Shown piece by piece: positions 34,207 through 42,877 of a stretch of 64,000 nucleotides of DNA. The notes beneath the pieces are model-generated. The model did no database searches, was not told the DNA's origin, and worked only from the letters and a program-made list of their open reading frames with translations. The stretch's first letter is position 1. The number at the start of each line of letters is the position of its first letter. Both the position numbers and the translations under genes were made by a program. The DNA comes from Bradyrhizobium macuxiense (GTDB taxonomy: Bacteria > Pseudomonadota > Alphaproteobacteria > Rhizobiales > Xanthobacteraceae): contig NZ_VITY01000021.1 in the NCBI RefSeq assembly GCF_007993935.1, forward strand, positions 1 to 64,000, read 5' to 3'.

Positions 34207-35754
34207 ATGGGCCGCGCGCTGAAATGCCTCCTGCTGATGTCCGTTCTGCTCGGCGGCGTCGTGGCCGCACGTGCCGCCGAGGATCGCGCGCTCGAACGCG
34301 GCGCGGCGGTGATCGATCCCGCTGTTCTGCGCGAGCTCGATCATGGCCGCTTTGGCCTCGGCCGGATGCTCGCGCCGGAGCGCTCCGCGGATACGCCGCT
34401 GTCCAATCGCGAGTTGTTCGCCTTGCCTGCGATGGTGCCGGTGCGCGAGGCGCTCGATCGCGAATTCGATCGCTACGTCTCAAAGCACAAAGCGAGCCTG
34501 CCGGACGAGAGCATCGGGGTCGGCGACGGCTTTGCGTTCCAGCTGTTCGATCGCGGCCTGTTCGAGTCTTCTGACGTCCGCTTCGTGCTGGCCGGCATCG
34601 TCAACCGTATGGATCGCGCCTATGTGGCGCTGAAAGACTGCGGCGAGATCCGGCTGATCTACCGGCTGACCCGCACCGATGTTCCGCTGATCGGCGAGAA
34701 CGCGGTGTCGCAGCGGCTGCCGATGACGCTGAACCTGGTGCTGAAGGCGAAGGGCGACGGCAATGACGCGTCGCTCAGCTGCCGCGAGATCGCACGGCGC
34801 TGGCTCACGACCGCCGGCGCTCAGCCTGCGATGGACAAATTGTTCGGCAAGGACGGGCCGCTCGATTTGATCGACGTGCGGAATATCGATCGCATCGAGA
34901 CCAATCTGCAGATCGCGCACGCGCCGAAATCCGCGGTGCGCGACTTCCGAACCGATTATCTGCTGAAGGTGTTCGACTATGACGGCGCGGCAAAGCGCTT
35001 TGCCGAGGCGCCGCTCGAGAACCAGATCGATCGCGACCGCATTCTCGCGGACGACGGATTGAAGCGCGACTTCAAGGCCTGGCTGCTGGATCCCAGACAT
35101 TTCGCCGAACTCGATCGCGGCACCTTGTTGGTTCCCGATCGCTTCCTGGCAACCGGCGCGGTGGCGCCGACCCCGATCGGTTTCGACATCAGCGATCTGC
35201 AGCCGGAGTTCGGGATGGTGCAGGGCGAGGGCGGGGCCGGCGATGCGGTGTTCTCGGAGGGCGACGTCGTCGGGGCCTTGCAGAAGGCTGCTGCCGACGG
35301 AACCAAGCTGCAGAACATCCAGTCACTGGCCGGCTTCGAGCGGCGCCTTAACGACGTCACCTGCGCAGGCTGCCATCAGACCCGCGGCATCGGCGGCTTC
35401 CATTTCCCCGGCGTCGACTGGATGGCGGCAAAGCCGTCGAACTCCACCGTGGTGCCGGCCTCGCCGCATTTCTTCGGCGACCAACCTCGCCGCCGCGATA
35501 TCCTAGCGAGCTTACGCGACGGCAAGGCGCCGGATTTCTCACGCGGCTTCTCAAACCGGCCGCAGCAGCGCGCCGGCACCGAGCTCGCGGGCACCGAATA
35601 CAGCGACGGCTGGGGCGCGCACTGCTATCTGCCGGGCGCCAAGCCGGCCGAGACCGACCGCAGCTTCCGCGGCTGGACCTGTGCCGAGGGGCTTGCATGC
35701 CAGGTTGCCGGGAAAACATCCCGCATGGGCATGTGCTTCGTGAAGGGGCGCTGA
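34207..35754 (+). CDS. Periplasmic c-type heme-motif protein, unknown role
   Basis: The 515-residue protein has a Sec signal (LKCLLLMSVLLGGVVAARAAE) and one covalent heme-binding motif, CAGCH, in LNDVTCAGCHQTRGIGGF at about residues 382-399. The long N-terminal ~370 residues have no recognised domain. The C-terminus is cysteine-rich (GAHCYLPG, GWTCAEGLACQ, MGMCFVKGR) and could hold disulfides. It would be exported and fitted with heme c, suggesting electron transfer or a peroxidase-like role. Its 3' end is partly duplicated at 36479. Isolated gene behind a terminator. Confidence 0.8.
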   Translation: MGRALKCLLLMSVLLGGVVAARAAEDRALERGAAVIDPAVLRELDHGRFGLGRMLAPERSADTPLSNRELFALPAMVPVREALDREFDRYVSKHKASLPDESIGVGDGFAFQLFDRGLFESSDVRFVLAGIVNRMDRAYVALKDCGEIRLIYRLTRTDVPLIGENAVSQRLPMTLNLVLKAKGDGNDASLSCREIARRWLTTAGAQPAMDKLFGKDGPLDLIDVRNIDRIETNLQIAHAPKSAVRDFRTDYLLKVFDYDGAAKRFAEAPLENQIDRDRILADDGLKRDFKAWLLDPRHFAELDRGTLLVPDRFLATGAVAPTPIGFDISDLQPEFGMVQGEGGAGDAVFSEGDVVGALQKAAADGTKLQNIQSLAGFERRLNDVTCAGCHQTRGIGGFHFPGVDWMAAKPSNSTVVPASPHFFGDQPRRRDILASLRDGKAPDFSRGFSNRPQQRAGTELAGTEYSDGWGAHCYLPGAKPAETDRSFRGWTCAEGLACQVAGKTSRMGMCFVKGR

Positions 35755-35969
35755 TCCGCCAGCCGGAACCGGAGCGGCTGCGCGTCAATATTTGATGCGA
35801 GACTGCAGGTACGACCTGACACCGTGTAACCGGGATCGTCGAAGCGACGCCACTCGAAGACGTCTTGCGCTTGTCGACGCCGCAATTCGGCCGGACGGTC
35901 GAGTTGCGCAGTTTGTTTGAAACATGCTATAGTTGCATATGGCTTTCATGGTTGCATGAGGTGGACATC

Positions 35970-36332
35970 ATGTCTGATGACAATCAAGCCTTCTCGTTGC
36001 CGGATCAGGTTGTTCCTCTCAACGAAAGCGATGGCGCAGTTTTCGAGGCGCTTCGGAACGTCTTGATCAAGCACGATGCAACAGATCGATTCGGGATAAC
36101 GCTTCTTCACAGTCATTTTCCTCTCGACAATGACGAGACGCTGCTTGAGTCGACTGACGACGTTAATCGTGTGATCCAAATCGCGCCGCATCGAGGTGCT
36201 TTGCCAAAGGATGCGGTAGAAACGGCGTGGCGTTTTACCAAAGCCAGTGCCGCTCCGATCGCAATGCAAGCGTGCGAATGGTACTGGGACTATTCGACCA
36301 ATCCGCCTACCCAACGCCACCGGGTTCGGTGA
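35970..36332 (+). CDS. Hypothetical protein on AT-richer insert
   Basis: The 120-residue soluble protein starts at MSDDNQAFSLPDQVVPLNES with GAGGTGG about 6 nt upstream; an upstream extension to 35865 is not supported. It contains FGITLLHSHFPLDNDETLLE and DAVETAWRFTKASAAPIAMQ, with a Trp/Tyr-rich end CEWYWDYSTNP. No family was recognised. Base composition is near 50% GC, well below neighbours, and the gene sits between two copies of the heme-protein 3' end. This points to recent acquisition. Confidence 0.65.
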   Translation: MSDDNQAFSLPDQVVPLNESDGAVFEALRNVLIKHDATDRFGITLLHSHFPLDNDETLLESTDDVNRVIQIAPHRGALPKDAVETAWRFTKASAAPIAMQACEWYWDYSTNPPTQRHRVR

Positions 36333-36643
36333 CGCGACGAATTGCGGTTAAGCGGTAGCTCGGTTCGGCGACGCGATCTCCGGGACATCCGTTCGGGAGC
36401 GAACGGGCCCCCATGTCGCCGCGCTCACGCCGGTTACCGGCTGCCAGGTGACAAGCCGACGCTGACCGGAGTTTTCAGGCCTGGACATGTGCCGAAGGCT
36501 CGGTCGCCGGGAAAACATCCCGCATGGACATGTGCTTCGTAAAGGGCCGCTGATTTCAGCCGGAACCGGAGCGGCTGCGCGTCATTATTTGATGCTACAC
36601 CCGAGTTGCCTGGACCTGACAGCTCTGACCGGAGACCGGCCCG
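36333..36643. other. Insert remainder and duplicated 3' end, no intact gene
   Basis: From 36333 to about 36478 the sequence is unassigned; it contains two near-identical short motifs, GTTCGGTGACGCGA just upstream (36325) and GTTCGGCGACGCGA (36361). From 36479 to about 36596 it is a copy of the region around 35672-35797. The ribosome site of the 54-residue membrane protein lies at its end. No promoter was identified. Confidence 0.6.
36479..36553 (+). pseudogene. Duplicated C-terminal remnant of the heme-motif protein
   Basis: Read in frame, the segment gives AWTCAEGSVAGKTSRMDMCF and then VKGR and a TGA. It matches the last ~26 codons of the gene ending at 35754 (GWTCAEG, VAGKTSRMGMCFVKGR), minus a few codons. 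The similarity continues ~45 bp past both stops, through GCCGGAACCGGAGCGGCTGC and TTTGATGC. It has no start or upstream reading frame, so it is a remnant or duplication footprint. Confidence 0.85.
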
Positions 36644-36808
36644 ATGAGTGCTTCCGAGGACAACAAGCAGCGCAACCGCGAGATCGCGGCCAACGAGGCC
36701 GAGCGTCAGGCGGTCAGCGCCGTCCGCGTCAGCAGCTGGGCGATCGGGCTCACGGTTATCATCGGCATCATCGTGGTGGCCATCGTCTGGGCCTGGATGA
36801 AGCGATAG
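36644..36808 (+). CDS. 54-residue single-pass membrane protein
   Basis: An ATG with GGAG about 10 nt upstream opens 54 codons ending TAG. The product has a charged N-terminus (MSASEDNKQRNREIAANEAE) and a C-terminal membrane helix (WAIGLTVIIGIIVVAIVWAW) ending MKR. The pattern, tail anchor with positive end, codon use and ribosome site all fit a real small protein. No homologue was recognised. It follows the duplicated heme-protein 3' end by 90 bp. Confidence 0.7.
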   Translation: MSASEDNKQRNREIAANEAERQAVSAVRVSSWAIGLTVIIGIIVVAIVWAWMKR

Positions 36809-36811
36809 CCA

Positions 36812-36925
36812 AAGCGTTTTCGAGCGAAGTGGATACTACGTAGCCCGGATGGAGCGTAGCGCAATCCGGGATCGCAACCCGTTGCGAGATCTGTCCCGGA
36901 TTTCGCTTCGCTCCATCCGGGCTAC
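36812..36925. repeat. Composite repeat: half family 2 element plus 17-bp-arm palindrome
   Basis: Bases 36812-36836 are the reverse complement of the right half of the element at 34059-34112. Bases 36840-36925 begin GTAGCCCGGATGGAGCG and end with its exact inverse CGCTCCATCCGGGCTAC, with inner complementary segments (CAATCCGGGAT against TCCCGGATTTC). This second unit is a BIME-like palindrome. It lies between convergent genes (small membrane protein and CoA transferase) and may act as a bidirectional transcript end. Confidence 0.8.
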
Positions 36926-36945
36926 TCGCAGCGGTGGTCGGTTCG

Positions 36946-38151
36946 CTACGCCACCGCGCCCGACGCGCGCAGCTTCTGGATCATGGCCTCGTCGTAGCCG
37001 GCTTGGCGCAGGATCTCGTCGGAATGCTCGCCAACCTCGGGCGGCTTGCGCGGCTGCACCTTCTTGGCGCCGTCGATGAAGATCGGGCTGTTGACGGTCA
37101 GCATGGTGTCGTTCTCGAAGCGCACCAGCACCTCGTTCTCGATCATCTGCTTGTCGTTCGGGATGTCGTCGAGGATGCCGACGACGCCGAACACCAGGCC
37201 GTTGCCATCGAGGATCTTGCGCCATTCGGCGAGATCCTTGCTGGCGAACACCTCGTCGAAGATCTTGATCAGCTCGACCGAGCGCCCATGGCGGTCCGCC
37301 TTGGTGGCAAAGCGCGCATCGGCAACCAGATCCTCGCGGCCCATGCAGCGCGCCAGCGTCGGCCACTGCCGGTCTTCATTGAGCAGCGACAGGATCAGCC
37401 AGCGGCCGTCCTTGCACTTGTAGTGGTTGGTGACGGCGTTCAGCGCCTCTTCGCGCGGCTTGCGCTTCTTGAACTTGGCGCCGGCGAGCTTGGCCTGCGC
37501 CAGCACGCCGTTGGCCCAGACGCCGTTGGCCATCAGATTGGTCGAGACGTGCGAGCCCTTGCCGGTCTTCTCGCGCTGGAACAGCGCGGTGACGATCGCG
37601 CCGTAGAACGCCATCGCGCAGGGATGGTCGCCCATGCCGGCGACCGAGCGCGCCGGCGTGGTGTCCTCGTCGGCGCGCACCAGATCCATCAGGCCGGAGC
37701 GGGCCCAATAGGCGTTGGAATCGAAGCCGGGCTTATTGGCTTCTTCGCCCTTCTCGCCATAGCCGGTGAAGGACGCGTAGATCAGCCGGTCGTTGAGATG
37801 GGCGAGGTGATCGTGGGTGATGCCGAGCTTCTGGCGCACCTGCGGCGGCATGTTGGTGATGAACACGTCGGCTTCGGCGACGAGCTTGTACAGCACCTCG
37901 CGCGCTTCAGGCTTGGTGAGATCGAGCGCGAGGCTCTTCTTGTTGCGGGCCTCCAGCATCCACGCGAAATTGTGCTCGCTTGCGGGATAACCCGGCAAAT
38001 TGGGCAGATTGCGGTAGGGGTCACCGGCGCCGGGCGGCTCGATCTTGATGACGTCGGCGCCGAAGTCGGACAGCACGGTGGCGGCCGCGGGCGCCGCAAT
38101 GAAGCTCGCGCAGTCCAGGACCTTGAGCCCGTCAAAAATGCCTTTTTCCAT
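36946..38151 (-). CDS. CaiB/BaiF-family (type III) CoA transferase
   Basis: The 401-residue protein starts with LDGLKVLD-like sequence (IFDGLKVLDCASFIAAPAAA). It has the CoA-binding segment FGADVIKIEPPGAGDPYR and the Asp region NKKSLALDLTKPEAREVLYK, where this family has its motif. The catalytic Asp is expected in the SGLMDLVRAD/TTPARSVAGMGDH area. It moves CoA between carboxylic acids in the cytoplasm. The substrate is undetermined. It is not adjacent to an acyl-CoA pathway operon; PutA follows after a repeat. Confidence 0.9.
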   Translation of the reverse strand: MEKGIFDGLKVLDCASFIAAPAAATVLSDFGADVIKIEPPGAGDPYRNLPNLPGYPASEHNFAWMLEARNKKSLALDLTKPEAREVLYKLVAEADVFITNMPPQVRQKLGITHDHLAHLNDRLIYASFTGYGEKGEEANKPGFDSNAYWARSGLMDLVRADEDTTPARSVAGMGDHPCAMAFYGAIVTALFQREKTGKGSHVSTNLMANGVWANGVLAQAKLAGAKFKKRKPREEALNAVTNHYKCKDGRWLILSLLNEDRQWPTLARCMGREDLVADARFATKADRHGRSVELIKIFDEVFASKDLAEWRKILDGNGLVFGVVGILDDIPNDKQMIENEVLVRFENDTMLTVNSPIFIDGAKKVQPRKPPEVGEHSDEILRQAGYDEAMIQKLRASGAVA

Positions 38152-38273
38152 CGTGCCGTCGCTCCCGTGGCGCTTGTTGGTGTTTTTCCGGTAGCTGGAA
38201 TTATCGTGTGCGATGATCCCGTTGAGCGGCCATTTGACCCATCTCGGGGTGATGATGCAACGGGTTGTTGACC

Positions 38274-38355
38274 GTCATTGCGAGCGGAGCGAAGCAATCC
38301 ATACCTCATCTCGGGGATAGATGGATTGCTTCGTCGCTTCGCTCCTCGCAATGAC
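38274..38355. repeat. Imperfect palindromic repeat, family 1, copy 2
   Basis: It has the same organisation as 29316-29398: GTCATTGCGAGCG at the left, GAAGCAATCCATA and ATGGATTGCTTCGTCGC around the centre, and CTCCTCGCAATGAC at the right. Only about 10% of positions differ from copy 1, mostly in the loop. It ends 8 bp from the stop codon of putA, where it may form the 3' end of that transcript. Confidence 0.88.
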
Positions 38356-38363
38356 GCGTCCGA

Positions 38364-41300
38364 CTACTCCATCCCCGCCATCAGCGCGGCGTTGCCGCCG
38401 GCAGCGGCGGTGTTGATCGTGATCGTCTGCTCGGTCGCGAAGCGCGCAAGGTAATGCGGGCCGCCGGCCTTGGGGCCGGTGCCGGAGAGGCCGCTGCCGC
38501 CGAACGGCTGCACGCCGACGACCGCGCCGATCATGTTGCGGTTGACATAGATGTTGCCGACCTGGAGGCGCTCGATCACGTGTTCGATCGTGTCGTCGAT
38601 GCGGGAATGGACGCCGAGCGTCAGTCCGAAGCCGGTCGCCTCGATCGCGGCCAGCACGTCGCCGAGCCGCTCGGCGCGATAGCGCACGACATGCAGGATC
38701 GGGCCGAACACTTCTTCGGCTAACTGGCTTGCCGACGACAGCTCGAAGATATGCGGCGCGACGAAATTCCCGGCCGGCGTCTCGCCGGCGAGATGCACCC
38801 GCGCCTCCTTTTTCATTCGCGCGATGTGCGCGTCGAGCCGCTGCTTGGCCTCCGCATCGATGACAGGTCCGATATGCGTCGACGGCTGCGATGGATCGCC
38901 GATCTTCAATTCGCGCGCGGCGCCCGCGATCATCTCGATCATGCGGTCGGCGACGTCGTCCTGCACGAACAGCAGCCTGAGCGCCGAGCAGCGCTGGCCG
39001 GCGGAGCGGAACGCCGAGGTGACGACGTCGTCGGCGACCTGCTCGGGCAGCGCGGTGGCGTCGACGATCATGGCGTTGATGCCGCCGGTCTCGGCGATCA
39101 GCGGCACGATCGAACCGTCCTTGGCCGCGAGCGTCCGGTTGATCGTGCGCGCGACCTCGGTCGAGCCGGTGAAGACGACGCCGGCAATCGCGGGATGGCC
39201 GACCAGCGCGGCGCCGATAGCGCCGTCGCCCTGGACCAGATGCAGCGCCGACGCCGGCACGCCGACCTTGTGCAGAAGAGCGACAGCTTCGGCCGCGATG
39301 CGCGGCGTCTGCTCGGCCGGCTTTGCGATCACCGCATTGCCGGCCATCAGCGCCGCCGTGACCTGGCCGAGGAAGATCGCGAGCGGGAAATTCCATGGCG
39401 AGATCGCGACGAACGCGCCGCGGCCGTGGAGCTCCAGCACGTTGCTCTCGCCGGTCGGGCCCGGCATCGTCTCGCCTTCGAACAGCTTCCGGCCTTGTGC
39501 CGCATAGTAGCGGCAGAAGTCGATCGCCTCGCGCACCTCGGAGAGTGCGTCGTCGAGCGTCTTGCCGCCCTCGCTCTGCAGCAGAGCGAGGAAGTGGGGG
39601 CGACGCTGCGCGAGCAGATCGGCAGCCTTGTCCAGCATGGCCGCGCGTTGTGCGGCCGGCGTCGCGTTCCAGGCCTTGAAGCCACCGCGCGCAGCGGCGA
39701 CGGCGGCATTCGCCTGCTCGATTGTCGACGTCGCGACCGCACCAGACGCCGGTTTGGTTTCTGCTGCTATCGCCGATGTCAGCGCATCGAGCGCCTTTCG
39801 CTCGCCGAACTCGATGCCGTGCGAATTCTCGCGCTGCGGCCGATAAAGATCGGTCGGCAGCGGAATTCCGGAATGCGCCGCATTGTTGTCGGCGCCGATG
39901 ATGTCGGCAGGGCGGCGCAACAGGTCCACGATCGAGACGCGATTGTCCGCCGCCAGCGCCACGAACGACGAGTTGGCGCCGTTCTCGAGCAGCCGCCGCA
40001 CCAGATAGGCGAGCAGGTCGCGGTGGCTGCCGACCGGTGCATAGGTGCGGTGGGCGATCTCAGGGCGATCCTGACCGAGCTGGGCGTAGAGTGCCTCGCC
40101 CATGCCGTGCAGCCGCTGGAATTCGAAGCTATTGGGATCGTCTGACAGTTCGAGGATGGTCGCCACCGTCAGCGCGTTGTGGGTGGCGAATTGCGGAAAC
40201 AGCCGCGGCCGCAGCGCCAAGAGCTTGCGCGCGCAGGCGATGTAGTTCAGGTCGGTCATCGCCTTGCGGGTGAACACCGGATAGCCGTCGAGCCCGCGCT
40301 CCTGTGCGCGCTTGATCTCGGTGTCCCAATAGGCGCCCTTGACGAGGCGCACCATCATCTTTCGGTCGAGCGCGCGCGTCAGTGCATCGACATAGTCGAT
40401 CACGTCGGTGGCGCGCTTCTGATAGGCCTGGATCGCAAGCCCAAAGCCGCTCCAGCCGGCGAGCGACGGGTCGGCGAAGGCGGCTGCGATGACGTCGAGC
40501 GAGAGCTCGAGCCGGTCGGCCTCCTCGGCATCGACGGTGAAGTTGAGGTCGTAGGCCTTGGCGCGGCGCGCCAGGTCGATCAGCTGCGGCGCCAGCTCGC
40601 TCATCACCCGCGCATGGCTGACCGCCTCGAAGCGCGGATGCAGCGCGGAGAGCTTGACCGAGATGCCGGGCCGGTCGGGCAGGGGCTGATCGCCGGCCGC
40701 CTTGCCGATCGCCTCGATCGCGCGCGCGTAGGATTCGAAATAGCGGCGGGCATCGTCGGCGGTGCGCGCACCCTCACCGAGCATGTCGAACGAATAGCGC
40801 GAGCCGCGCGCGGTGTGCGATTGCGCGCGCGACAGCGCCGCCTCGATGGTCTCGCCGAGCACGAAATGGCTGCCCATCAGCCGCATCGCCTGCCGCGTCG
40901 CGGCGCGCACCGCCGGCGCGCCGAGCCGCTTGGTCAGCCGGCCTATCGTTCCCTGTGGTGTTTCACCGGGCTGGATCACGCGCGCCGACATGCCGAGCGC
41001 CCAGGCCGAGGCGTTGACCAGGAACGCGCTGGATTTGGTCTCGTGATTGACGAAGTCGCCCTGGCCGAGCTTGTCCTCGATGAACTGGTCGGCGGTGCGC
41101 GCGTCGGGCACCCGGAGCAGCGCCTCGGCCAGCACCATCAGCGCCAGCCCCTCCTTGGTCGACAGCGCGAACTCCCGCAGCATGTCCTCGACCCCGCCGA
41201 GCGGATCGTCATTGGCCCTGATTGCCTCGATCAGGCGCGTCGCGGTGCGGTCGACCCTGGCCTCCTGGTCCGCACCCAGCCTGGCGTCCCGGCGCAGGCG

Positions 41301-41366
41301 GCCGGCGATCGCCGTGTCATCGGGGGCGTAGGGCGCGCTGAACGGGGGCGGGAGCGGGTCTGGCAT
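38364..41366 (-). CDS. putA: Bifunctional proline dehydrogenase / glutamate-semialdehyde dehydrogenase
   Basis: The protein has 1000 residues from MPDPLPPPF (an ATG 36 bp upstream is less likely). The N-terminal TIM-barrel proline dehydrogenase domain contains GISVKLSALHPRFEAVSHAR and LVKGAYWDTEIKRAQERG. The C-terminal aldehyde dehydrogenase domain contains LIAETGGINAMIVD (base Glu) and SAGQRCSALRLL (catalytic Cys). No ribbon-helix-helix DNA-binding domain is present. The length and layout match the minimal PutA of Bradyrhizobium. It converts proline to glutamate via P5C, channelling the intermediate, at the inner membrane. Divergent from putR. Confidence 0.96.
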   Translation of the reverse strand: MPDPLPPPFSAPYAPDDTAIAGRLRRDARLGADQEARVDRTATRLIEAIRANDDPLGGVEDMLREFALSTKEGLALMVLAEALLRVPDARTADQFIEDKLGQGDFVNHETKSSAFLVNASAWALGMSARVIQPGETPQGTIGRLTKRLGAPAVRAATRQAMRLMGSHFVLGETIEAALSRAQSHTARGSRYSFDMLGEGARTADDARRYFESYARAIEAIGKAAGDQPLPDRPGISVKLSALHPRFEAVSHARVMSELAPQLIDLARRAKAYDLNFTVDAEEADRLELSLDVIAAAFADPSLAGWSGFGLAIQAYQKRATDVIDYVDALTRALDRKMMVRLVKGAYWDTEIKRAQERGLDGYPVFTRKAMTDLNYIACARKLLALRPRLFPQFATHNALTVATILELSDDPNSFEFQRLHGMGEALYAQLGQDRPEIAHRTYAPVGSHRDLLAYLVRRLLENGANSSFVALAADNRVSIVDLLRRPADIIGADNNAAHSGIPLPTDLYRPQRENSHGIEFGERKALDALTSAIAAETKPASGAVATSTIEQANAAVAAARGGFKAWNATPAAQRAAMLDKAADLLAQRRPHFLALLQSEGGKTLDDALSEVREAIDFCRYYAAQGRKLFEGETMPGPTGESNVLELHGRGAFVAISPWNFPLAIFLGQVTAALMAGNAVIAKPAEQTPRIAAEAVALLHKVGVPASALHLVQGDGAIGAALVGHPAIAGVVFTGSTEVARTINRTLAAKDGSIVPLIAETGGINAMIVDATALPEQVADDVVTSAFRSAGQRCSALRLLFVQDDVADRMIEMIAGAARELKIGDPSQPSTHIGPVIDAEAKQRLDAHIARMKKEARVHLAGETPAGNFVAPHIFELSSASQLAEEVFGPILHVVRYRAERLGDVLAAIEATGFGLTLGVHSRIDDTIEHVIERLQVGNIYVNRNMIGAVVGVQPFGGSGLSGTGPKAGGPHYLARFATEQTITINTAAAGGNAALMAGME

Positions 41367-41440
41367 GGCGGTTCCTCGGGCAGTTCCTTGGACGGGTTGC
41401 ACGGGAACACCTACGCGCCCGTGGACCGTAGTTCGATAGA

Positions 41441-41469
41441 CAAATTAGCAGATTTGCCTTAGAAAATCT
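41441..41469. promoter_or_regulatory. Putative PutR (Lrp-type) binding region
   Basis: Within the putA-putR gap, an AT-rich stretch carries two overlapping inverted repeats: CAAAT-N6-ATTTG (41441-41456) and AGATTT-N8-AAATCT (41450-41469). Lrp-family regulators bind degenerate AT-rich dyads of this type, often autoregulating and controlling a divergent target. The assignment to PutR is by position only. Confidence 0.5.
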
Positions 41470-41495
41470 GGAGAATCTCAGTTTTGGCCGTAGGT

Positions 41496-41960
41496 ATGAC
41501 AGAGATCGACAAGACCGACCGCAAAATCCTCTCGATCCTGCAAGGGGATGGGCGGATTGCCAATGTGGAGCTGGCCGAGCGGATCGGCCTGTCGCCGACC
41601 TCGGTCGGCGAGCGGCTGAAGCGGCTGCAGCGCGACGGCTTCGTCGAGGGCTACGGCGCGCGGCTCAACCCGCACCGGCTCGGGCTCGGTCTTTTGGTGT
41701 TCGTCGAGGTGCTGCTCGACAAAACCACGCCGGACGTATTCGAGAAGTTCGCCAGGGCGGTCCAGACCGCGCCGGAAGTGCTGGAGTGTCACATGGTGGC
41801 CGGCGGCTTCGACTATCTGGTCAAGGCGCGAGTCGCCAACATGACCGCCTATCGCCGGTTTCTCGGCGAAACGCTGCTGGCGCTGCCGGGCGTGCGCGAG
41901 ACGCGAACCTACGCGGTGATGGAGGAAGTCAAGCGCGATGCGCCGCTGCCGGTCGGCTGA
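41496..41960 (+). CDS. putR: Lrp/AsnC-family regulator, PutR type
   Basis: The 154-residue protein begins MTEIDKTDRKILSILQGDGR, a canonical Lrp N-terminus, with the HTH NVELAERIGLSPTSVGERLK and the C-terminal RAM ligand domain including VLECHMVAGGFDYLVKARV. The ATG at 41496 has a poor ribosome site; a TTG 12 bp upstream is possible. It is divergent from putA, the arrangement known for PutR in alphaproteobacteria, where it activates putA in response to proline. Confidence 0.9.
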   Translation: MTEIDKTDRKILSILQGDGRIANVELAERIGLSPTSVGERLKRLQRDGFVEGYGARLNPHRLGLGLLVFVEVLLDKTTPDVFEKFARAVQTAPEVLECHMVAGGFDYLVKARVANMTAYRRFLGETLLALPGVRETRTYAVMEEVKRDAPLPVG

Positions 41961-42040
41961 TCTGATCCACAGCCATGCGCCGGATGTCTTGGCATAGCCG
42001 CGCACCCGCGATAATTCTCCCCCAGTTTGGGGGCCGCGAC

Positions 42041-42691
42041 ATGGACGATACCAATCAGCCGATACGTGCGAAGCGAACCGGGGCTGCCGGCGCGTTATGC
42101 GCAGCGATGTTGTCCCTGTTCGCGATGACGCCGGCTCCCGCGGCCGAGCTCAGCGCCGGCGTCATGCAGCTTTATTCGTCGGTCTCGATCTATCCGCCAA
42201 CGGCGTCGACGATGACGGTCTGCTACGGCTTCGTCTGCCGGCGCCGCGAGATGCTCGACTTCAGCGCGGCCGACAGAGCCGCCCTGACCCGGATCATGGC
42301 CACCGGCCGTGCCAATGCCGCCGCCGAACGCGCGGCCGTGCAAAAGGCCGTGATCTGGTTCGACCGCCGGATGGGCCCGATTCTCGGCACCAACAAGCGC
42401 GTCGCGAAAGCGGACTTCCGCGCCAACGACGACCAGCACAATTACGACTGCTGGGACACGACCCGCAACACGACCAGCCTGATGCTGGTGATGCAGACCT
42501 GGAACCTGTTCAAGTTCCACGACGTCGGGAATCCGCACTACCGCGGGTTTTCGCTGGGGCAGACGCCGCACAACACCGCCGTTCTGCTCGAACGCGCCAC
42601 CAAGGTGGAGTGGGCCGTCGATCTCTGGCCACGCGGCTATCTGCAACCGCCCGACGTCATGACCGTTGCGCAGTGGGTGACGGAAGATTGA
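42041..42691 (+). CDS. Exported hypothetical protein
   Basis: The protein has 216 residues from MDDTNQP (an ATG further upstream is not supported). A signal-like stretch GALCAAMLSLFAMTPAPAAE ends near residue 39. The mature part contains CYGFVCRRR, a conserved-looking HNYDCWDTTRNTTSLML and a Trp-rich end KVEWAVDLWPRGYLQ. Three cysteines are present. I recall similar uncharacterised exported proteins in Bradyrhizobium and relatives but no function. No operon partner. Confidence 0.75.
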   Translation: MDDTNQPIRAKRTGAAGALCAAMLSLFAMTPAPAAELSAGVMQLYSSVSIYPPTASTMTVCYGFVCRRREMLDFSAADRAALTRIMATGRANAAAERAAVQKAVIWFDRRMGPILGTNKRVAKADFRANDDQHNYDCWDTTRNTTSLMLVMQTWNLFKFHDVGNPHYRGFSLGQTPHNTAVLLERATKVEWAVDLWPRGYLQPPDVMTVAQWVTED

Positions 42692-42877
42692 ACGGCTGAT
42701 CGCTTCTGCCGTGCGCGTTCCGTGGTGTTCCATCCGCATTGATTGTAGGGATGGCGGTCTGCGTCATTGACGCTGGAACCGAACTCCAGGATTCGGGTCA
42801 ACATACCGCGCCGCATCACCATAAGAACCAACTGACGCGTTAAGACGGGCAGCATTCGGTCAACCCGAGGCTACGAC

